Notes under the pieces: generated by a model
The model's input: only the letters and a program-made list of their open reading frames with translations
What the model was told of the DNA's origin: nothing
Database searches by the model: none
Assembly (NCBI RefSeq): GCF_014648575.1
Contig: NZ_BMRJ01000002.1
Location: 228,128-292,127 of the forward strand
Length of the DNA: 64,000 bases
Direction of reading: 5' to 3'
Origin: Agromyces mediolanus
Lineage (GTDB): Bacteria > Actinomycetota > Actinomycetes > Actinomycetales > Microbacteriaceae
Made by a program: the position numbers and the translations under genes
Shown: one piece after another, positions 8,269-16,426 of the stretch
Layout of the letters: every line of letters begins with the position of its first letter
Position numbering within the stretch: position 1 is the first letter of the stretch

Positions 8269-8577
8269 TCAGGCCGCGAGCACGCGGTGCCGGTCGGACG
8301 TGCCGGATGCCGTGAAGGCGACGGCCTCGTGCAGCCCGGCGTCGGCGGCCGCCGGCACCACCGACTCGGCATTGCGCCGTGCCTCTCGGAGCACGTCGGC
8401 GCGCGAGGTGTGCCACGTCGGCGCCGAGCGGCGTGCGATCCAGACAGCCTCGTAGCCGCCGCGCTCCCCGCGCTCCACGTAGGCGACGAGTCGCTGCACC
8501 TGCCCCACCGGGTACCGCGAGTCGCAGAGCCGCCAGCCCCCCGGTGCGAGCGGCTCCCAGATCAGTGTCTGCTCCAT
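8269..8577 (-). CDS. small hypothetical protein
   Basis: The frame gives 102 residues from the ATG at 8577, chosen because GGAGGT lies 8 nt upstream; another ATG at 8583 is only 2 nt from that site. The protein begins MEQTLIWEPLAPGGWRLCDS and contains RLVAYVERGERGGYEAVWIA. It is soluble with no signal peptide or known motif. I do not recognise the family. It diverges from the phytochrome gene, and the two share a roughly 130-bp intergenic region. Confidence 0.6.
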   Translation of the reverse strand: MEQTLIWEPLAPGGWRLCDSRYPVGQVQRLVAYVERGERGGYEAVWIARRSAPTWHTSRADVLREARRNAESVVPAAADAGLHEAVAFTASGTSDRHRVLAA

Positions 8578-8632
8578 GTTCATCGACCTCCCGAAGGCAT
8601 CATGCAGGCGGAAAGCCCCGCGCACGGGGCCC

Positions 8633-8669
8633 TTGACACGGAGGGGTTTTCAGCTAAATCGGCTACGCT
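8633..8669 (+). promoter_or_regulatory. probable promoter of the phytochrome gene
   Basis: A consensus -35 TTGACA (8633-8638) is followed at 16 bp by TAAATC (8655-8660) and further on by TACGCT (8664-8669), either of which could serve as the -10. The segment lies 43-80 bp before the GTG start chosen for the phytochrome-GGDEF gene. Spacing to TACGCT (25 bp) is long, so the exact -10 is uncertain. Confidence 0.5.
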
Positions 8670-8712
8670 GGCCACACCGGTCGCTCTACCCCTTCCGGCA
8701 GACGGAGTGACC

Positions 8713-10641
8713 GTGGACCCGGCCCAACTCGCCCTCGACCCCGACGAGCTCCGCAGGCTCGACGAGTGCGCGAAGGAGCCGATCCGAACGCCAGGCTCGA
8801 TCCAGGCGCACGGTACCCTGCTCGGCATCGACCGCACCGGCCTCATCGCGGTGGCGAGCGAGAACGCGAGCGACTGGCTGGGGCATCTGGTGGCCGAGCT
8901 CGGCAACACCGAGCTCGAGTACGCGGTGCGCAGCGGCCAGGCGATCGACCCGGTGCGGATCACCTGGCAGGGCGAGGCGTGCGACGCGATCGTGCACCAC
9001 CGCGACGCCATCACGATCGTCGAGATCGAACCCCTCCCGGAGAGCGGCGAGTACGCCCGCACGGCGGTCGTCGGGGCGATCATGCGCACCTCGCAGATGA
9101 GCTCCGAGGACGAGTTGCGCGCCGCGGTGGTCGCCGAGATCCGCGAGATCACCGGCTTCGACCGCGTCATGATGTACCACTTCCACGACGACGGCCACGG
9201 CGAGGTCGTGGCGGAGGCCCGCGCGGAGGAGCTGCCGCCGTACCTCGGCCTGCACTTCCCCTCCTCGGACATCCCGCCGCAGGCGCGCGCCCTCTACATC
9301 TCGAAGATCGGGCGCACGATCGCGAGCACCGAGGCACCCGGCATCCCGCTCGTCGCGCTCGCCGACGACCCGCTCACGATCGATCTGTCGGATGCCGAGC
9401 TGCGCACGGTCTCGCCCTACCACCTGCAGTTCATGCGGAACATGGGCCAGGCTTCGAGCTTCTCCCTCTCGATCGTCGAGAGCGGCCGGCTCGTCGGCAT
9501 GATCACCTGCGCCGACCGGGGCGAGCGGCGGCTGCCCGTGCTGCTCCGGCGGGCGCTCGAGGTGCTGGCGGGACAGATCGCACTGCAGCTCGCCTCGATG
9601 CGGCAGATCAGCCGCCTCCAGCACATGGTCGACGTGCGCGCGCGGCGGGCGGAGCTGCTCGCCCCGCTCTACGCGTCCGACGACATCCACGCCGCGCTGC
9701 TCGGCGGCACCGCGACGGTGCTCGACCTCGTCCCCGCCGACGGCGTGCTGGTGCGGATCGCGGGCACCTCGCGGATGGCGGGCGAGACGCCCGCGCTCGG
9801 GCCGATCCTGCAGGTGCTCGAACGGGTGGGCAGCACGCCCTTCGTGTCCGAGTGCCTGCTGACCGAGCGGCCCGATCTCGCCGAGCTCATCCCGGGCGTC
9901 GCCGGGCTGCTCGTCGTGCCGCTCGCGGAGTCGGGCGACGTGCTCGTGTTCTTCCGCGGCGAGCTCGCACGCGAGATCTCCTGGCTCGGCGACCCCGGCG
10001 GCACGAACCGGCCCGACGAGCTGTCGCCGCGCACCTCGTTCGCCGCATGGAAGCGCACGGTGCGGGATCGCAGTGCGCCATGGGGCACGGTCGTCGAGGA
10101 GGCGGCGGAGCTCGGCCACGAGCTGGAGGTCGCCCTGCAGCGGCGGGCCGAGGCCCAGCTCGCGGAGCTCGCGATGCGCGATGCGCTCACCGGGCTGTAC
10201 AACCGGCGCTACCTGGTGGAGCGTCTGGCCACCCGGGGGCCGGTGGGCGAGGCCGGCAAGGCGATGCTCTTCGTCGACCTCGACGACTTCAAGAGCGTGA
10301 ACGACGCGCACGGGCACGACGCCGGCGACGCGGTGATCCTCGAGGTCGCGAACCGCCTCATCGAGTCCTCGCGCGAGCAGGACGTCGTGGTGCGCCTCGG
10401 CGGCGACGAGTTCGTGGTGCTGCTCGACGGCGTCATCGGCGAGGATGTCGAGGCGATCGCCGACCGGCTCGTGCAGTCGATCGCCGTGCCCATCGTGACG
10501 AGTCGTGCGGTGCTCTCGGTGACGGCGTCGTGCGGCGTCGTCGTGGCCGAGCCGGGCTCGCCCCGGGTCGGGCTCCTCGAGGCGGCGGACGCGGCGATGT
10601 ACCGCGCCAAGCATGCCGGACGGAACCGCGTCTCGCTCTGA
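8713..10641 (+). CDS. bacteriophytochrome with C-terminal GGDEF diguanylate cyclase
   Basis: From the GTG at 8713 (GGAG 5 nt upstream) the protein has 642 residues. It has the PAS-GAF-PHY photosensory core. The bilin-attachment Cys is at residue 19, followed by EPIRTPGSIQAHG. The GAF domain has FHDDGHGEVVAEA, the signature PSSDIPPQARALY and SPYHLQFMRNMG. A PHY tongue contains SPRTSFAAWKRTV and RSAPW. The output is a GGDEF domain (about residues 480-642) with intact GGDEF and the inhibitory RxxD site (REQD). It should make c-di-GMP under red/far-red control. No heme oxygenase gene is visible in the window. An EAL protein lies 0.7 kb away. Confidence 0.95.
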   Translation: MDPAQLALDPDELRRLDECAKEPIRTPGSIQAHGTLLGIDRTGLIAVASENASDWLGHLVAELGNTELEYAVRSGQAIDPVRITWQGEACDAIVHHRDAITIVEIEPLPESGEYARTAVVGAIMRTSQMSSEDELRAAVVAEIREITGFDRVMMYHFHDDGHGEVVAEARAEELPPYLGLHFPSSDIPPQARALYISKIGRTIASTEAPGIPLVALADDPLTIDLSDAELRTVSPYHLQFMRNMGQASSFSLSIVESGRLVGMITCADRGERRLPVLLRRALEVLAGQIALQLASMRQISRLQHMVDVRARRAELLAPLYASDDIHAALLGGTATVLDLVPADGVLVRIAGTSRMAGETPALGPILQVLERVGSTPFVSECLLTERPDLAELIPGVAGLLVVPLAESGDVLVFFRGELAREISWLGDPGGTNRPDELSPRTSFAAWKRTVRDRSAPWGTVVEEAAELGHELEVALQRRAEAQLAELAMRDALTGLYNRRYLVERLATRGPVGEAGKAMLFVDLDDFKSVNDAHGHDAGDAVILEVANRLIESSREQDVVVRLGGDEFVVLLDGVIGEDVEAIADRLVQSIAVPIVTSRAVLSVTASCGVVVAEPGSPRVGLLEAADAAMYRAKHAGRNRVSL

Positions 10642-10699
10642 GCCGGGCGCGCCCTCGGGCGGGGCGCGTCAGGCGCCACCGCTCAGGCGGCGCACGCCG

Positions 10700-10990
10700 T
10701 CAGGCCTTCGGCTCCGGCGTGACGCGCATGCCGGCGGCGCCGTTGGCGGAGTCGATGAGCTCTTCGAGCCAGACCCGGTTGATCTCGCCGGGGGCGCCGT
10801 CGAACTCGAAGCGCAGCGTCGAGGACGGATTGATCCACACCTGCTGGCGTGCGCCCCCGTCGCCGTCGATGGAGAGCGCGAACGCCTCTTTGCGGCGGAG
10901 CTTGGCGAGCACGACGAACTCGATGTGCGCGAGGGTGCGATCGGGGATCGCGAACGAGGCCGGCGGCGAGCCGTAGTGCAGATGTCCCAT
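10700..10990 (-). CDS. DUF7882-type small protein, copy 1
   Basis: The protein has 96 residues. It follows a pattern shared with the genes at 12280 and 12649: a short beta start (MGHLHYG), RTLAHIEFVVLAKLRRKEAFAL, a hydrophobic WINPSS segment, then NRVWLEELIDSANGAAGMRV and a final PEP. Such proteins are typical of Microbacteriaceae and are sometimes mislabelled as DNA ligase. The function is unknown. The ATG lies 7 nt after a minus-strand -10 TAGGAT, so the mRNA is probably leaderless. It diverges from the small gene at 11034. Confidence 0.85.
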   Translation of the reverse strand: MGHLHYGSPPASFAIPDRTLAHIEFVVLAKLRRKEAFALSIDGDGGARQQVWINPSSTLRFEFDGAPGEINRVWLEELIDSANGAAGMRVTPEPKA

Positions 10991-11033
10991 TGTTCCGATC
11001 CTATGCGGAAGCGAGCCGAGGTAGCCTGAATCG
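10991..11033. promoter_or_regulatory. divergent leaderless promoters
   Basis: The 43-bp gap between the divergent start codons contains two TAnnnT elements. TAGGAT on the minus strand (11003-10998) ends 7 nt before the ATG at 10990. TAGCCT on the plus strand (11022-11027) ends 6 nt before the GTG at 11034. Both genes would therefore start translation at the mRNA 5' end. Neither has a clear -35, and the two promoters are close enough to interfere with each other. Confidence 0.55.
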
Positions 11034-11300
11034 GTGACCCTTGTGCACCGACTGACCGTAGACGGCCGAGACTACTTCCTTCCCGACCCCGTGACCGAGC
11101 TGAAGCAGCAGGTCCTCGAGGCGATCAAGGCGGGCGGCGGGTACGTCAACATCCCGCCGCTGCGCGGCGGCCCCGGCATCGACATCCTCTTCTCGCCGGG
11201 CATGCCCGTGACCTGGTCGCAGATCGACGTGGGCGGCGACCTGAGCGAACGCGACGACGAGAAGCCCGCCGGCGCATCCGGCGACGAGATCGTCCTTTAA
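11034..11300 (+). CDS. small hypothetical protein, partner of DUF7882 gene
   Basis: The GTG-started protein has 88 residues: a beta-rich start (TLVHRLTVDGRDYFLPDP), a short helix (TELKQQVLEAIKAGGGYVNI) and a hydrophobic strand segment (DILFSPGMPVTWSQID), ending in an acidic tail. I recognise it only as a small protein of the kind found next to DUF7882 genes in Microbacteriaceae; no function is known. It is probably translated from a leaderless mRNA and shares the intergenic region with the DUF7882 gene transcribed the other way. Confidence 0.7.
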   Translation: MTLVHRLTVDGRDYFLPDPVTELKQQVLEAIKAGGGYVNIPPLRGGPGIDILFSPGMPVTWSQIDVGGDLSERDDEKPAGASGDEIVL

Positions 11301-11345
11301 CGGCGGGATGCCTCGGGGCCCGGCGGCCTCGCGCCCGGCGCGAGG

Positions 11346-12125
11346 CTAGGCGACGCTGAGCAGCCGTTCCGCCTCGGCCGCGGGCAGCGCGGGGGAGAAG
11401 TAGAAGCCCTGCCCGCGATCGCAGCCCCACCGCCGAGCGCGGTCGAGATCGTCCGCCGTCTCGATGCCCTCCGCGACCACCACCGCGCCGCGCTCGTGCG
11501 CGACCTCCACCGCCGCACGCGCGAGCGCGTCCGACTCCGAGGCCTGGTCGCGCATGAGCGAGCGGTCGATCTTGACCTCGGTGAGCGGCATGCGCCGGAG
11601 CGCCTCGATCGAGGTGAAGCCGGCGCCGAAGTCGTCGACGGAGACGCCGATCCCGCCGTCGATGAGCATCTGCAGGGCCTCGACCTCCTCGCAGCTCTCG
11701 GTGAGGGCGGGGGTCTCGGTGATCTCCGCGGTCACGGTGCCCGCCGGGAGCCCGAGCTCGCCGACCAGCTCCAGCACGGCCGCCGCGAAGTCCGGGCGGA
11801 GTTGCGTCGGGGAGACGTTGACCGCGAGCCCGACGTGGCGGCCGTGGCGGTGCCACTCGGCGACGCGCCGCCCGGCCTGCTCGAACATGGCGCGGCTGAG
11901 CTCGCCGATGAGGCCGGTGCGCTCGGCGACCGGGATGAACAGGTCGGGCATCACCAGGCCGCGAGCGGGGTGCAGCCAGCGGCACAACGCCTCGACCACC
12001 ACCGGCTGACCGGTCGCGAGTTCGTACTCGGGTTGGAAGTAGGCGACCAGCTCGCCCCGCCCGACGGCGCGACGGAGTTCTTCGGCCGACCGGTCGGCGA
12101 TGGGATGCGATGCGCGGCGCTCCAT
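11346..12125 (-). CDS. EAL-domain c-di-GMP phosphodiesterase
   Basis: This 259-residue protein is a stand-alone EAL domain. The EAL signature is at residues 45-47 (VVEALCRW). Other metal- and substrate-binding motifs are present: VNVSPTQL, EITET, DDFGAGFTS, VKIDRS, AEGIE and GQGFYFS. All residues needed for hydrolysis of c-di-GMP therefore appear intact. No sensor or membrane domain is attached. It lies between DUF7882 paralogues and 0.7 kb from the phytochrome-GGDEF gene, so the two enzymes may control the same c-di-GMP pool. Its promoter is not clear. Confidence 0.93.
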   Translation of the reverse strand: MERRASHPIADRSAEELRRAVGRGELVAYFQPEYELATGQPVVVEALCRWLHPARGLVMPDLFIPVAERTGLIGELSRAMFEQAGRRVAEWHRHGRHVGLAVNVSPTQLRPDFAAAVLELVGELGLPAGTVTAEITETPALTESCEEVEALQMLIDGGIGVSVDDFGAGFTSIEALRRMPLTEVKIDRSLMRDQASESDALARAAVEVAHERGAVVVAEGIETADDLDRARRWGCDRGQGFYFSPALPAAEAERLLSVA

Positions 12126-12266
12126 CCCACAAGACTCGTCCTGTCAACCCCCTTGCGCAAGGATCGCTCGTTCACAGCTCGGGGGTGTACCGTACCGCCT
12201 CGCGGCTTCTGCACCCGCCGGGCGTGCGCCCAGCGGGCCGATGCCGGCGAGCGCTCGTCCTCCGGG

Positions 12267-12279
12267 TATCCTTCCTCTG
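12267..12279 (+). promoter_or_regulatory. -10 element of DUF7882 copy 2, leaderless
   Basis: TATCCT (12267-12272) lies 7 nt before the ATG at 12280. This spacing puts the transcription start at the start codon. No -35 of recognisable quality was found, so this rests on the -10 and on the same layout at the sister gene 10990. Confidence 0.45.
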
Positions 12280-12603
12280 ATGGGCACGCTCACCTACGAC
12301 TCCAAGCTGGTCGTCTCGTTCGACGATCGGGTGCTCGCGCACCTGCAGGCGGCGATCTGGGCGAAGCTGCGACGCGGCGAACCGTTCGCCTTCACCTGGA
12401 CCGAGTCCGCCTCGGCCAGCGGCTTCGGTCGGACCTCGGTCTGGCTGTCGCCGGCGATCCCGGTCGCGTTCGAGTACTTCGGCGGCCGCGCCCCGCGCCT
12501 CAACCCCGCCTGGGTGCAGGCGATGAACCGCTCCGCGAACTCCGCAGGAGGCCTCACGATCGTGCCGGAGCCGCTCGAGGCCGGGCGCGAGCCCACGGGC
12601 TGA
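12280..12603 (+). CDS. DUF7882-type small protein, copy 2
   Basis: The protein has 107 residues and the same pattern as the other two copies: MGTLTYDS, DRVLAHLQAAIWAKLRRGEPFAF, WLSPAIPVAFEYF, LNPAWVQAMNRSANSAGGL and VPEP. The frame stays open upstream, but the conserved N-terminus and the leaderless-type spacing fix the start at 12280. The function is unknown. It converges with copy 3, and the EAL gene diverges from it upstream. Confidence 0.87.
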   Translation: MGTLTYDSKLVVSFDDRVLAHLQAAIWAKLRRGEPFAFTWTESASASGFGRTSVWLSPAIPVAFEYFGGRAPRLNPAWVQAMNRSANSAGGLTIVPEPLEAGREPTG

Positions 12604-12648
12604 GCGCCGAGGCATCCGCCCGGTCGCGCCGAATGGGGTGCGCCCCGC

Positions 12649-12966
12649 TCAGTGCTCCGTCACGCCCTGACCGGACGGCTCGGGAACGAGGCTGAGGCCG
12701 GCGGGCGAGTTCGCCGCCCGCGTCAGATCGCGCAGCCAGAGCGGGTTCAGCCGCGGCTCCCGAGCGTCGAAGAACTCGAAGACGACCGGGATGTCGGGGC
12801 CGAGCCAGATCGAGTTGCGGCCGCTGCCCTGCTCGGCGGGCACCTCCCAGGAGAACGCGAAGGACTCGCCGCGTCGCAGCTTCGCCAGGATGACGCTGCG
12901 GAGATGGGCGAGCGACCGGTCCTCGATCTCGACGGTCCGGATGAAGCGATAGGTCAGGATGCCCAC
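12649..12966 (-). CDS. DUF7882-type small protein, copy 3
   Basis: The protein has 105 residues, starting at a GTG with GGAG close upstream and a CATGCT -10-like sequence. It has the family pattern MGILTYRF, DRSLAHLRSVILAKLRRGESFAFSW, SIWLGPDIPVVFEFFDA, LNPLWLRDLTRAANSPAGL and VPEP. It is closer in length and sequence to copy 2 than to copy 1, as expected from a local duplication. The function is unknown. The MFS gene at 12991 lies 24 bp upstream on the same strand, so a shared transcript is possible. Confidence 0.87.
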   Translation of the reverse strand: MGILTYRFIRTVEIEDRSLAHLRSVILAKLRRGESFAFSWEVPAEQGSGRNSIWLGPDIPVVFEFFDAREPRLNPLWLRDLTRAANSPAGLSLVPEPSGQGVTEH

Positions 12967-12990
12967 CGCTCCAGCATGCCACCCCCGCGG

Positions 12991-14268
12991 TCACTCGGCC
13001 GCCACCCGGGTCGCAGGATCGGCGCCCGCGGCGCCCGCGCCCGGCTCGGGGAGCTCGCGCACCCGGGGAAGCCGCGAACGCAGCACGTACAGCAGCTGCG
13101 CGGCGAACAGCACTGCGCACCCCGCGATGCACCACTCGATGCCGGCCGTGGCGGCCAGGGCTGCGCCGAGGCCGGCGCCGATCGGGCGGGCGCCGTACGT
13201 GGCGACGACGAGCACGGCGGAGACCCGGCCGATCATCCGGGTCGGGGTGACCGCCTGGCGAAGTGAGGTGGTGCCGATCGTCCAGAGCACCGGGCCGAGC
13301 CCGAACAAGAAGTAGGAGAGCACGGCGAGCGCGGGGATGGGGAACCAGAGCGTCGCCGCGACGAGCAGCGCGGCCGCGAAGCCGCCCATCGGCCCGAGCA
13401 GCGCCATCCGGCCCAGCGGGACGCGCGACGAGAGCCAGCCCGCGCTCAGTGCGCCGAGCACCATGCCGACGCCGAACGCGCCGAGCGCCACGCCGATGAG
13501 CTCCGGGGTCATGCCGAGCCGCTCGAGCGCGTACACGACGAAGACGGACTGCAGCAGGAACCAGCCGACGTTGAAGAGGAGCGAGGTGACGATCATGGCT
13601 CGCAGCAGCGCGTGCGTGAAGACGAAGCGCAGGCCGTCGCCGACCTCCCGCCACGGGCGGCTGCGCGGCGCGAGCTCACCGCGCGGGACTCGCGTCGTCG
13701 CGAGCAGGGCGAGCGCCGCCGCGCAGGCGATCGTCGCGGCGACGAACGCCGTCGTGCCACCGCCGGCGGCGACGGCCGCTCCGCCGAGCACGGGCCCCGA
13801 GATGAACGCCGCGCTGCGGCCGAGTTCGAGCCAGCGGTTCGCCGGGACGAGCTGCTCGCGCCCCACGAGCCGCGGCACGGAGGCGGGGACGGCGACGCTC
13901 AGACCCATCGTGCCGATCGCGCCGACGAAGCCGAGCGCGAGCAGGGCCGGGAACGTCAGGGACTCGAGGAGGAGCAGGCCGACGACCGCCGCGAGGGTCG
14001 TCGTGCGCAGGGCCTCGGAGCCGAGCAGCACTCGGCGCGGGGCGGTCCGGTCCACGAGCAGCCCGAACGGCACCGCGAGCAGGAGGAACGGCAGCGTCTG
14101 CGCCACTTGCAGCAGGGCGGTCTCCGCCGCGCCCACGCCGAGCGCGAGCACCGCGAGCAGCGGTGCGGCCACGAGCACGAGCTGCTCGGCGAGCTGGGTG
14201 AGGACGCTCGCCCAGGACAGTCGGGTGAAGCCGGAGGGGAGCGGGACGCGTTCGGGGGAGAGCGGCAT
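12991..14268 (-). CDS. MFS transporter (MFS_3/EntS-like)
   Basis: The protein has 425 residues and about 12 membrane segments. The start (LSWASVLTQLAEQLVLVAAPLLAVLALGVGAAETALLQVAQ) and LAVPFGLLVDRTAPRRVLL are typical of the MFS_3 group, which exports siderophores, macrolides or other small molecules. Half-way through there is a weak repeat (FGVGMVLGALSAGWLSSRVPLGRM). A substrate cannot be inferred. It stands between the DUF7882 gene and soxR on the same strand, with a 189-bp gene-free gap before soxR that holds only short scattered inverted repeats. Confidence 0.88.
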   Translation of the reverse strand: MPLSPERVPLPSGFTRLSWASVLTQLAEQLVLVAAPLLAVLALGVGAAETALLQVAQTLPFLLLAVPFGLLVDRTAPRRVLLGSEALRTTTLAAVVGLLLLESLTFPALLALGFVGAIGTMGLSVAVPASVPRLVGREQLVPANRWLELGRSAAFISGPVLGGAAVAAGGGTTAFVAATIACAAALALLATTRVPRGELAPRSRPWREVGDGLRFVFTHALLRAMIVTSLLFNVGWFLLQSVFVVYALERLGMTPELIGVALGAFGVGMVLGALSAGWLSSRVPLGRMALLGPMGGFAAALLVAATLWFPIPALAVLSYFLFGLGPVLWTIGTTSLRQAVTPTRMIGRVSAVLVVATYGARPIGAGLGAALAATAGIEWCIAGCAVLFAAQLLYVLRSRLPRVRELPEPGAGAAGADPATRVAAE

Positions 14269-14457
14269 TCCCCTACCCCACCACCGCGGGCGGCGCCGCT
14301 CCGGCGGAAATCGGACTGAGCGTGGGTCCTGTCCCGGCGAGGCCGGGCACCGGATTCGACCGGATCGTGCGGACGGTGTGCGTCGCGATCCGACCGGAGC
14401 GGGCGGCGCCGCCGGATCCCGGATGACCGATTCCGCCCGCTCGGCCCCGAGGGCGCC

Positions 14458-14898
14458 TCAGATGCGTCGCGGGCCGGGGCCGTCGGCGCTCAGGGCGTCG
14501 TCGGGGTTCAGCAGCCGGCAGGCCTTCAGCGAGAGGCATCCGCAGCCGATGCAGCCCGTGAGCTCGCGCTGCAGGTGCTCGAGCTGGGTGCGGCGGGCGT
14601 CGAGCTCGGCGCGCCAGATCTTGGCGAGCCGCCGCCAGTCCTGCTGCGACGGCGCGTGGTCGAGCGGGAGGCCGGCGAACAGCTCCTGCACGTCGCTGAG
14701 CGGGATGCCGAGCCGCTTCGCCACGACGATCAGGGAGATGCGTCGGAGCATGTGCCGCGGGTAGCGGCGCTGGTTGCCGGCCGTGCGAGTCGACGCGATG
14801 AGCCCGAGCTGCTCGTAGAAGTGCAGCGCCGAGGCGGGCACGCCGGTGCGGCGGGAGACCTCGCCGATCGCGAGCAGGTCGTCGGGTTCCAGGGACAT
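14458..14898 (-). CDS. soxR: redox-sensitive activator SoxR (MerR family)
   Basis: The protein has 146 residues. It has an N-terminal MerR helix-turn-helix (AIGEVSRRTGVPASALHFYEQLGLI), a dimerisation helix, and the [2Fe-2S] cluster motif with Cys at 116, 119, 121 and 127 (CIGCGCLSLKAC). This is the SoxR pattern CxxCxCxxxxxC. SoxR senses superoxide or redox-cycling compounds through its cluster and twists the promoter DNA to activate transcription. The gene diverges from an MFS exporter across a canonical SoxR box at 14912-14929, so that exporter is the obvious target. In actinobacteria SoxR commonly controls efflux and quinone-modifying genes. Confidence 0.95.
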   Translation of the reverse strand: MSLEPDDLLAIGEVSRRTGVPASALHFYEQLGLIASTRTAGNQRRYPRHMLRRISLIVVAKRLGIPLSDVQELFAGLPLDHAPSQQDWRRLAKIWRAELDARRTQLEHLQRELTGCIGCGCLSLKACRLLNPDDALSADGPGPRRI

Positions 14899-14907
14899 GG
14901 CACCTCC

Positions 14908-14938
14908 TTGACCTCAAGTTTACTCGAGGTATTACCGT
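14908..14938 (+). promoter_or_regulatory. SoxR box within a 19-bp-spacer promoter
   Basis: The 18-bp box CCTCAAGTTTACTCGAGG (14912-14929) has 7 of 9 matching positions between its arms and fits the SoxR consensus. It lies between a -35 TTGACC (14908-14913) and a -10 TACCGT (14933-14938). The spacer is 19 bp, the over-long spacing typical of MerR-family promoters that need activator-induced DNA distortion. It points toward the MFS gene at 15004. Confidence 0.88.
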
Positions 14939-15003
14939 GGCCCGCGGCGCCGCATCGGCGCCCGGATGCCGCGGCATCCGCCCCTCGACACGAAGGACGG
15001 ACC

Positions 15004-16419
15004 ATGACCGAGATCGACCAGGACTCGACCGCCACGGGCACGTGGCGCGAACTCCTCGGCAGCCGGTACGCACCGATCGCCGCCGTCCTCGCCGGCGGCG
15101 TGCTGCTCGAGGCGAGCAACGTCTACCTCACCACCAGCCTGCTGCCGACGATCGTCGCCGAGATCGGCGGAGCCGAGTTCTACGCGTGGACGATGACGGT
15201 GTTCCTGCTCGCCTCGGTCGTCAGCTCCATGCTCGTCAGCCGCGTGCTCACCCGGCGCGGAGCGGTGCAGGCCTATCTGCTCGCGCTCGGCCTCTTCGCC
15301 GTGGGCTCGCTCGTCTGCGCCGTGAGCCCGTCGATGCTGGTGCTGCTGCTCGGCCGCGCGGTGCAGGGCCTCGGCGGCGGCCTGCTCGCCGGACTCGGCT
15401 ACGCCCTCATCCAGCGCGCCCTGCCCGAACGGCTCTGGGCCCGGGCCGCCGCACTCGTCTCGGCCATGTGGGGCGTCGGCAACATCGTCGGCCCCGTCGT
15501 CGGCGGCGGCTTCGCCCAGCTCGACGCGTGGCGCTGGGCCTTCGCCCTGCTCGCCATCGTCTCGGCCCTGATCGCCCTCCTCGTGCTCCGCCGGATGCCC
15601 CGCACCGCGACCTCGCCGTCGAGCGACGCCCTGCCGTGGGCCTCGCTGCTGCTCCTCGCGGGCGCCGTCGGCGCGGTCGGCGTCGCCAGCATCCTGCCCG
15701 CCGGCGTCTGGACCGCGGTCGTGCTGATCGCCGGTGTGGCGCTCGCCGCCGGCTTCGTCGCGCACGAGCGGCGCACCGGCAACGGCATCCTGCCCCGCGT
15801 CACCTTCGCACGGAACTCCTCGCTGCGCTGGGTCTACCTCACCGTCGCCGTGCTCGCCTTCGGCATCGGGACGGAGGCCTTCATCCCCCTGTTCGGTCAG
15901 GAGATCGGTGGAATGGCCCCCTTCACCGCGGGCCTGCTCGGCGCGGCGCTCTCGCTCGGCTGGTCGGCCACCCAGGTGGTGGCTGCGAACGCCTCGACGG
16001 CGACCGCGCGCCGGGCGCTCATCCTCGTCGGCCCGCTCGTGCTCGCCGCGGGCCTCGCGGCGTACGGGCTGCTGCAGCACGAGGACCCCTCGCTCGCGGT
16101 GATCGTGGTCTGGTTCGTCGCACTGTTCGTCGCGGGTGCCGGCATCGGGCTCGGCTTCCCGCACCTGACCGTCGCCGCGCTCGGCAGCACGAGCGGCGAG
16201 GAGGAGGGCGCGAAGGCCGCCGCGGCCGTCAACACCGTGCTCCTGATCGCGAGCGCGTTCGCCGCCGCGCTCGCCGGGGTGCTCGTGAACCTGGCCGCTC
16301 CCGATCTCGTGCGCGCAGCTCAGCTGCTCATGCTCGTCTTCGCGGGGCTCAGCGTGCTCGGCCTGGTGCCGGCCCGCGGCGCGGGGCGGGGCATCCGTCG
16401 CGGCGCGGCGGCGGAATGA
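15004..16419 (+). CDS. SoxR-controlled MFS drug efflux transporter
   Basis: The protein has 471 residues and 12-14 membrane helices. It starts at the ATG at 15004; upstream sequence in the same frame belongs to the soxR region. DHA-type drug transporter features are NVYLTTSLLPTIVAEIGG, the motif C-like GVGNIVGPVVGGGFAQ and LGRAVQGLGGGLLAGLGY. Proton-driven export of toxic redox-active or cationic compounds is expected. The promoter in front carries a SoxR box, so the gene should be induced when the SoxR cluster is oxidised. Confidence 0.93.
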   Translation: MTEIDQDSTATGTWRELLGSRYAPIAAVLAGGVLLEASNVYLTTSLLPTIVAEIGGAEFYAWTMTVFLLASVVSSMLVSRVLTRRGAVQAYLLALGLFAVGSLVCAVSPSMLVLLLGRAVQGLGGGLLAGLGYALIQRALPERLWARAAALVSAMWGVGNIVGPVVGGGFAQLDAWRWAFALLAIVSALIALLVLRRMPRTATSPSSDALPWASLLLLAGAVGAVGVASILPAGVWTAVVLIAGVALAAGFVAHERRTGNGILPRVTFARNSSLRWVYLTVAVLAFGIGTEAFIPLFGQEIGGMAPFTAGLLGAALSLGWSATQVVAANASTATARRALILVGPLVLAAGLAAYGLLQHEDPSLAVIVVWFVALFVAGAGIGLGFPHLTVAALGSTSGEEEGAKAAAAVNTVLLIASAFAAALAGVLVNLAAPDLVRAAQLLMLVFAGLSVLGLVPARGAGRGIRRGAAAE

Positions 16420-16426
16420 GCACCCC

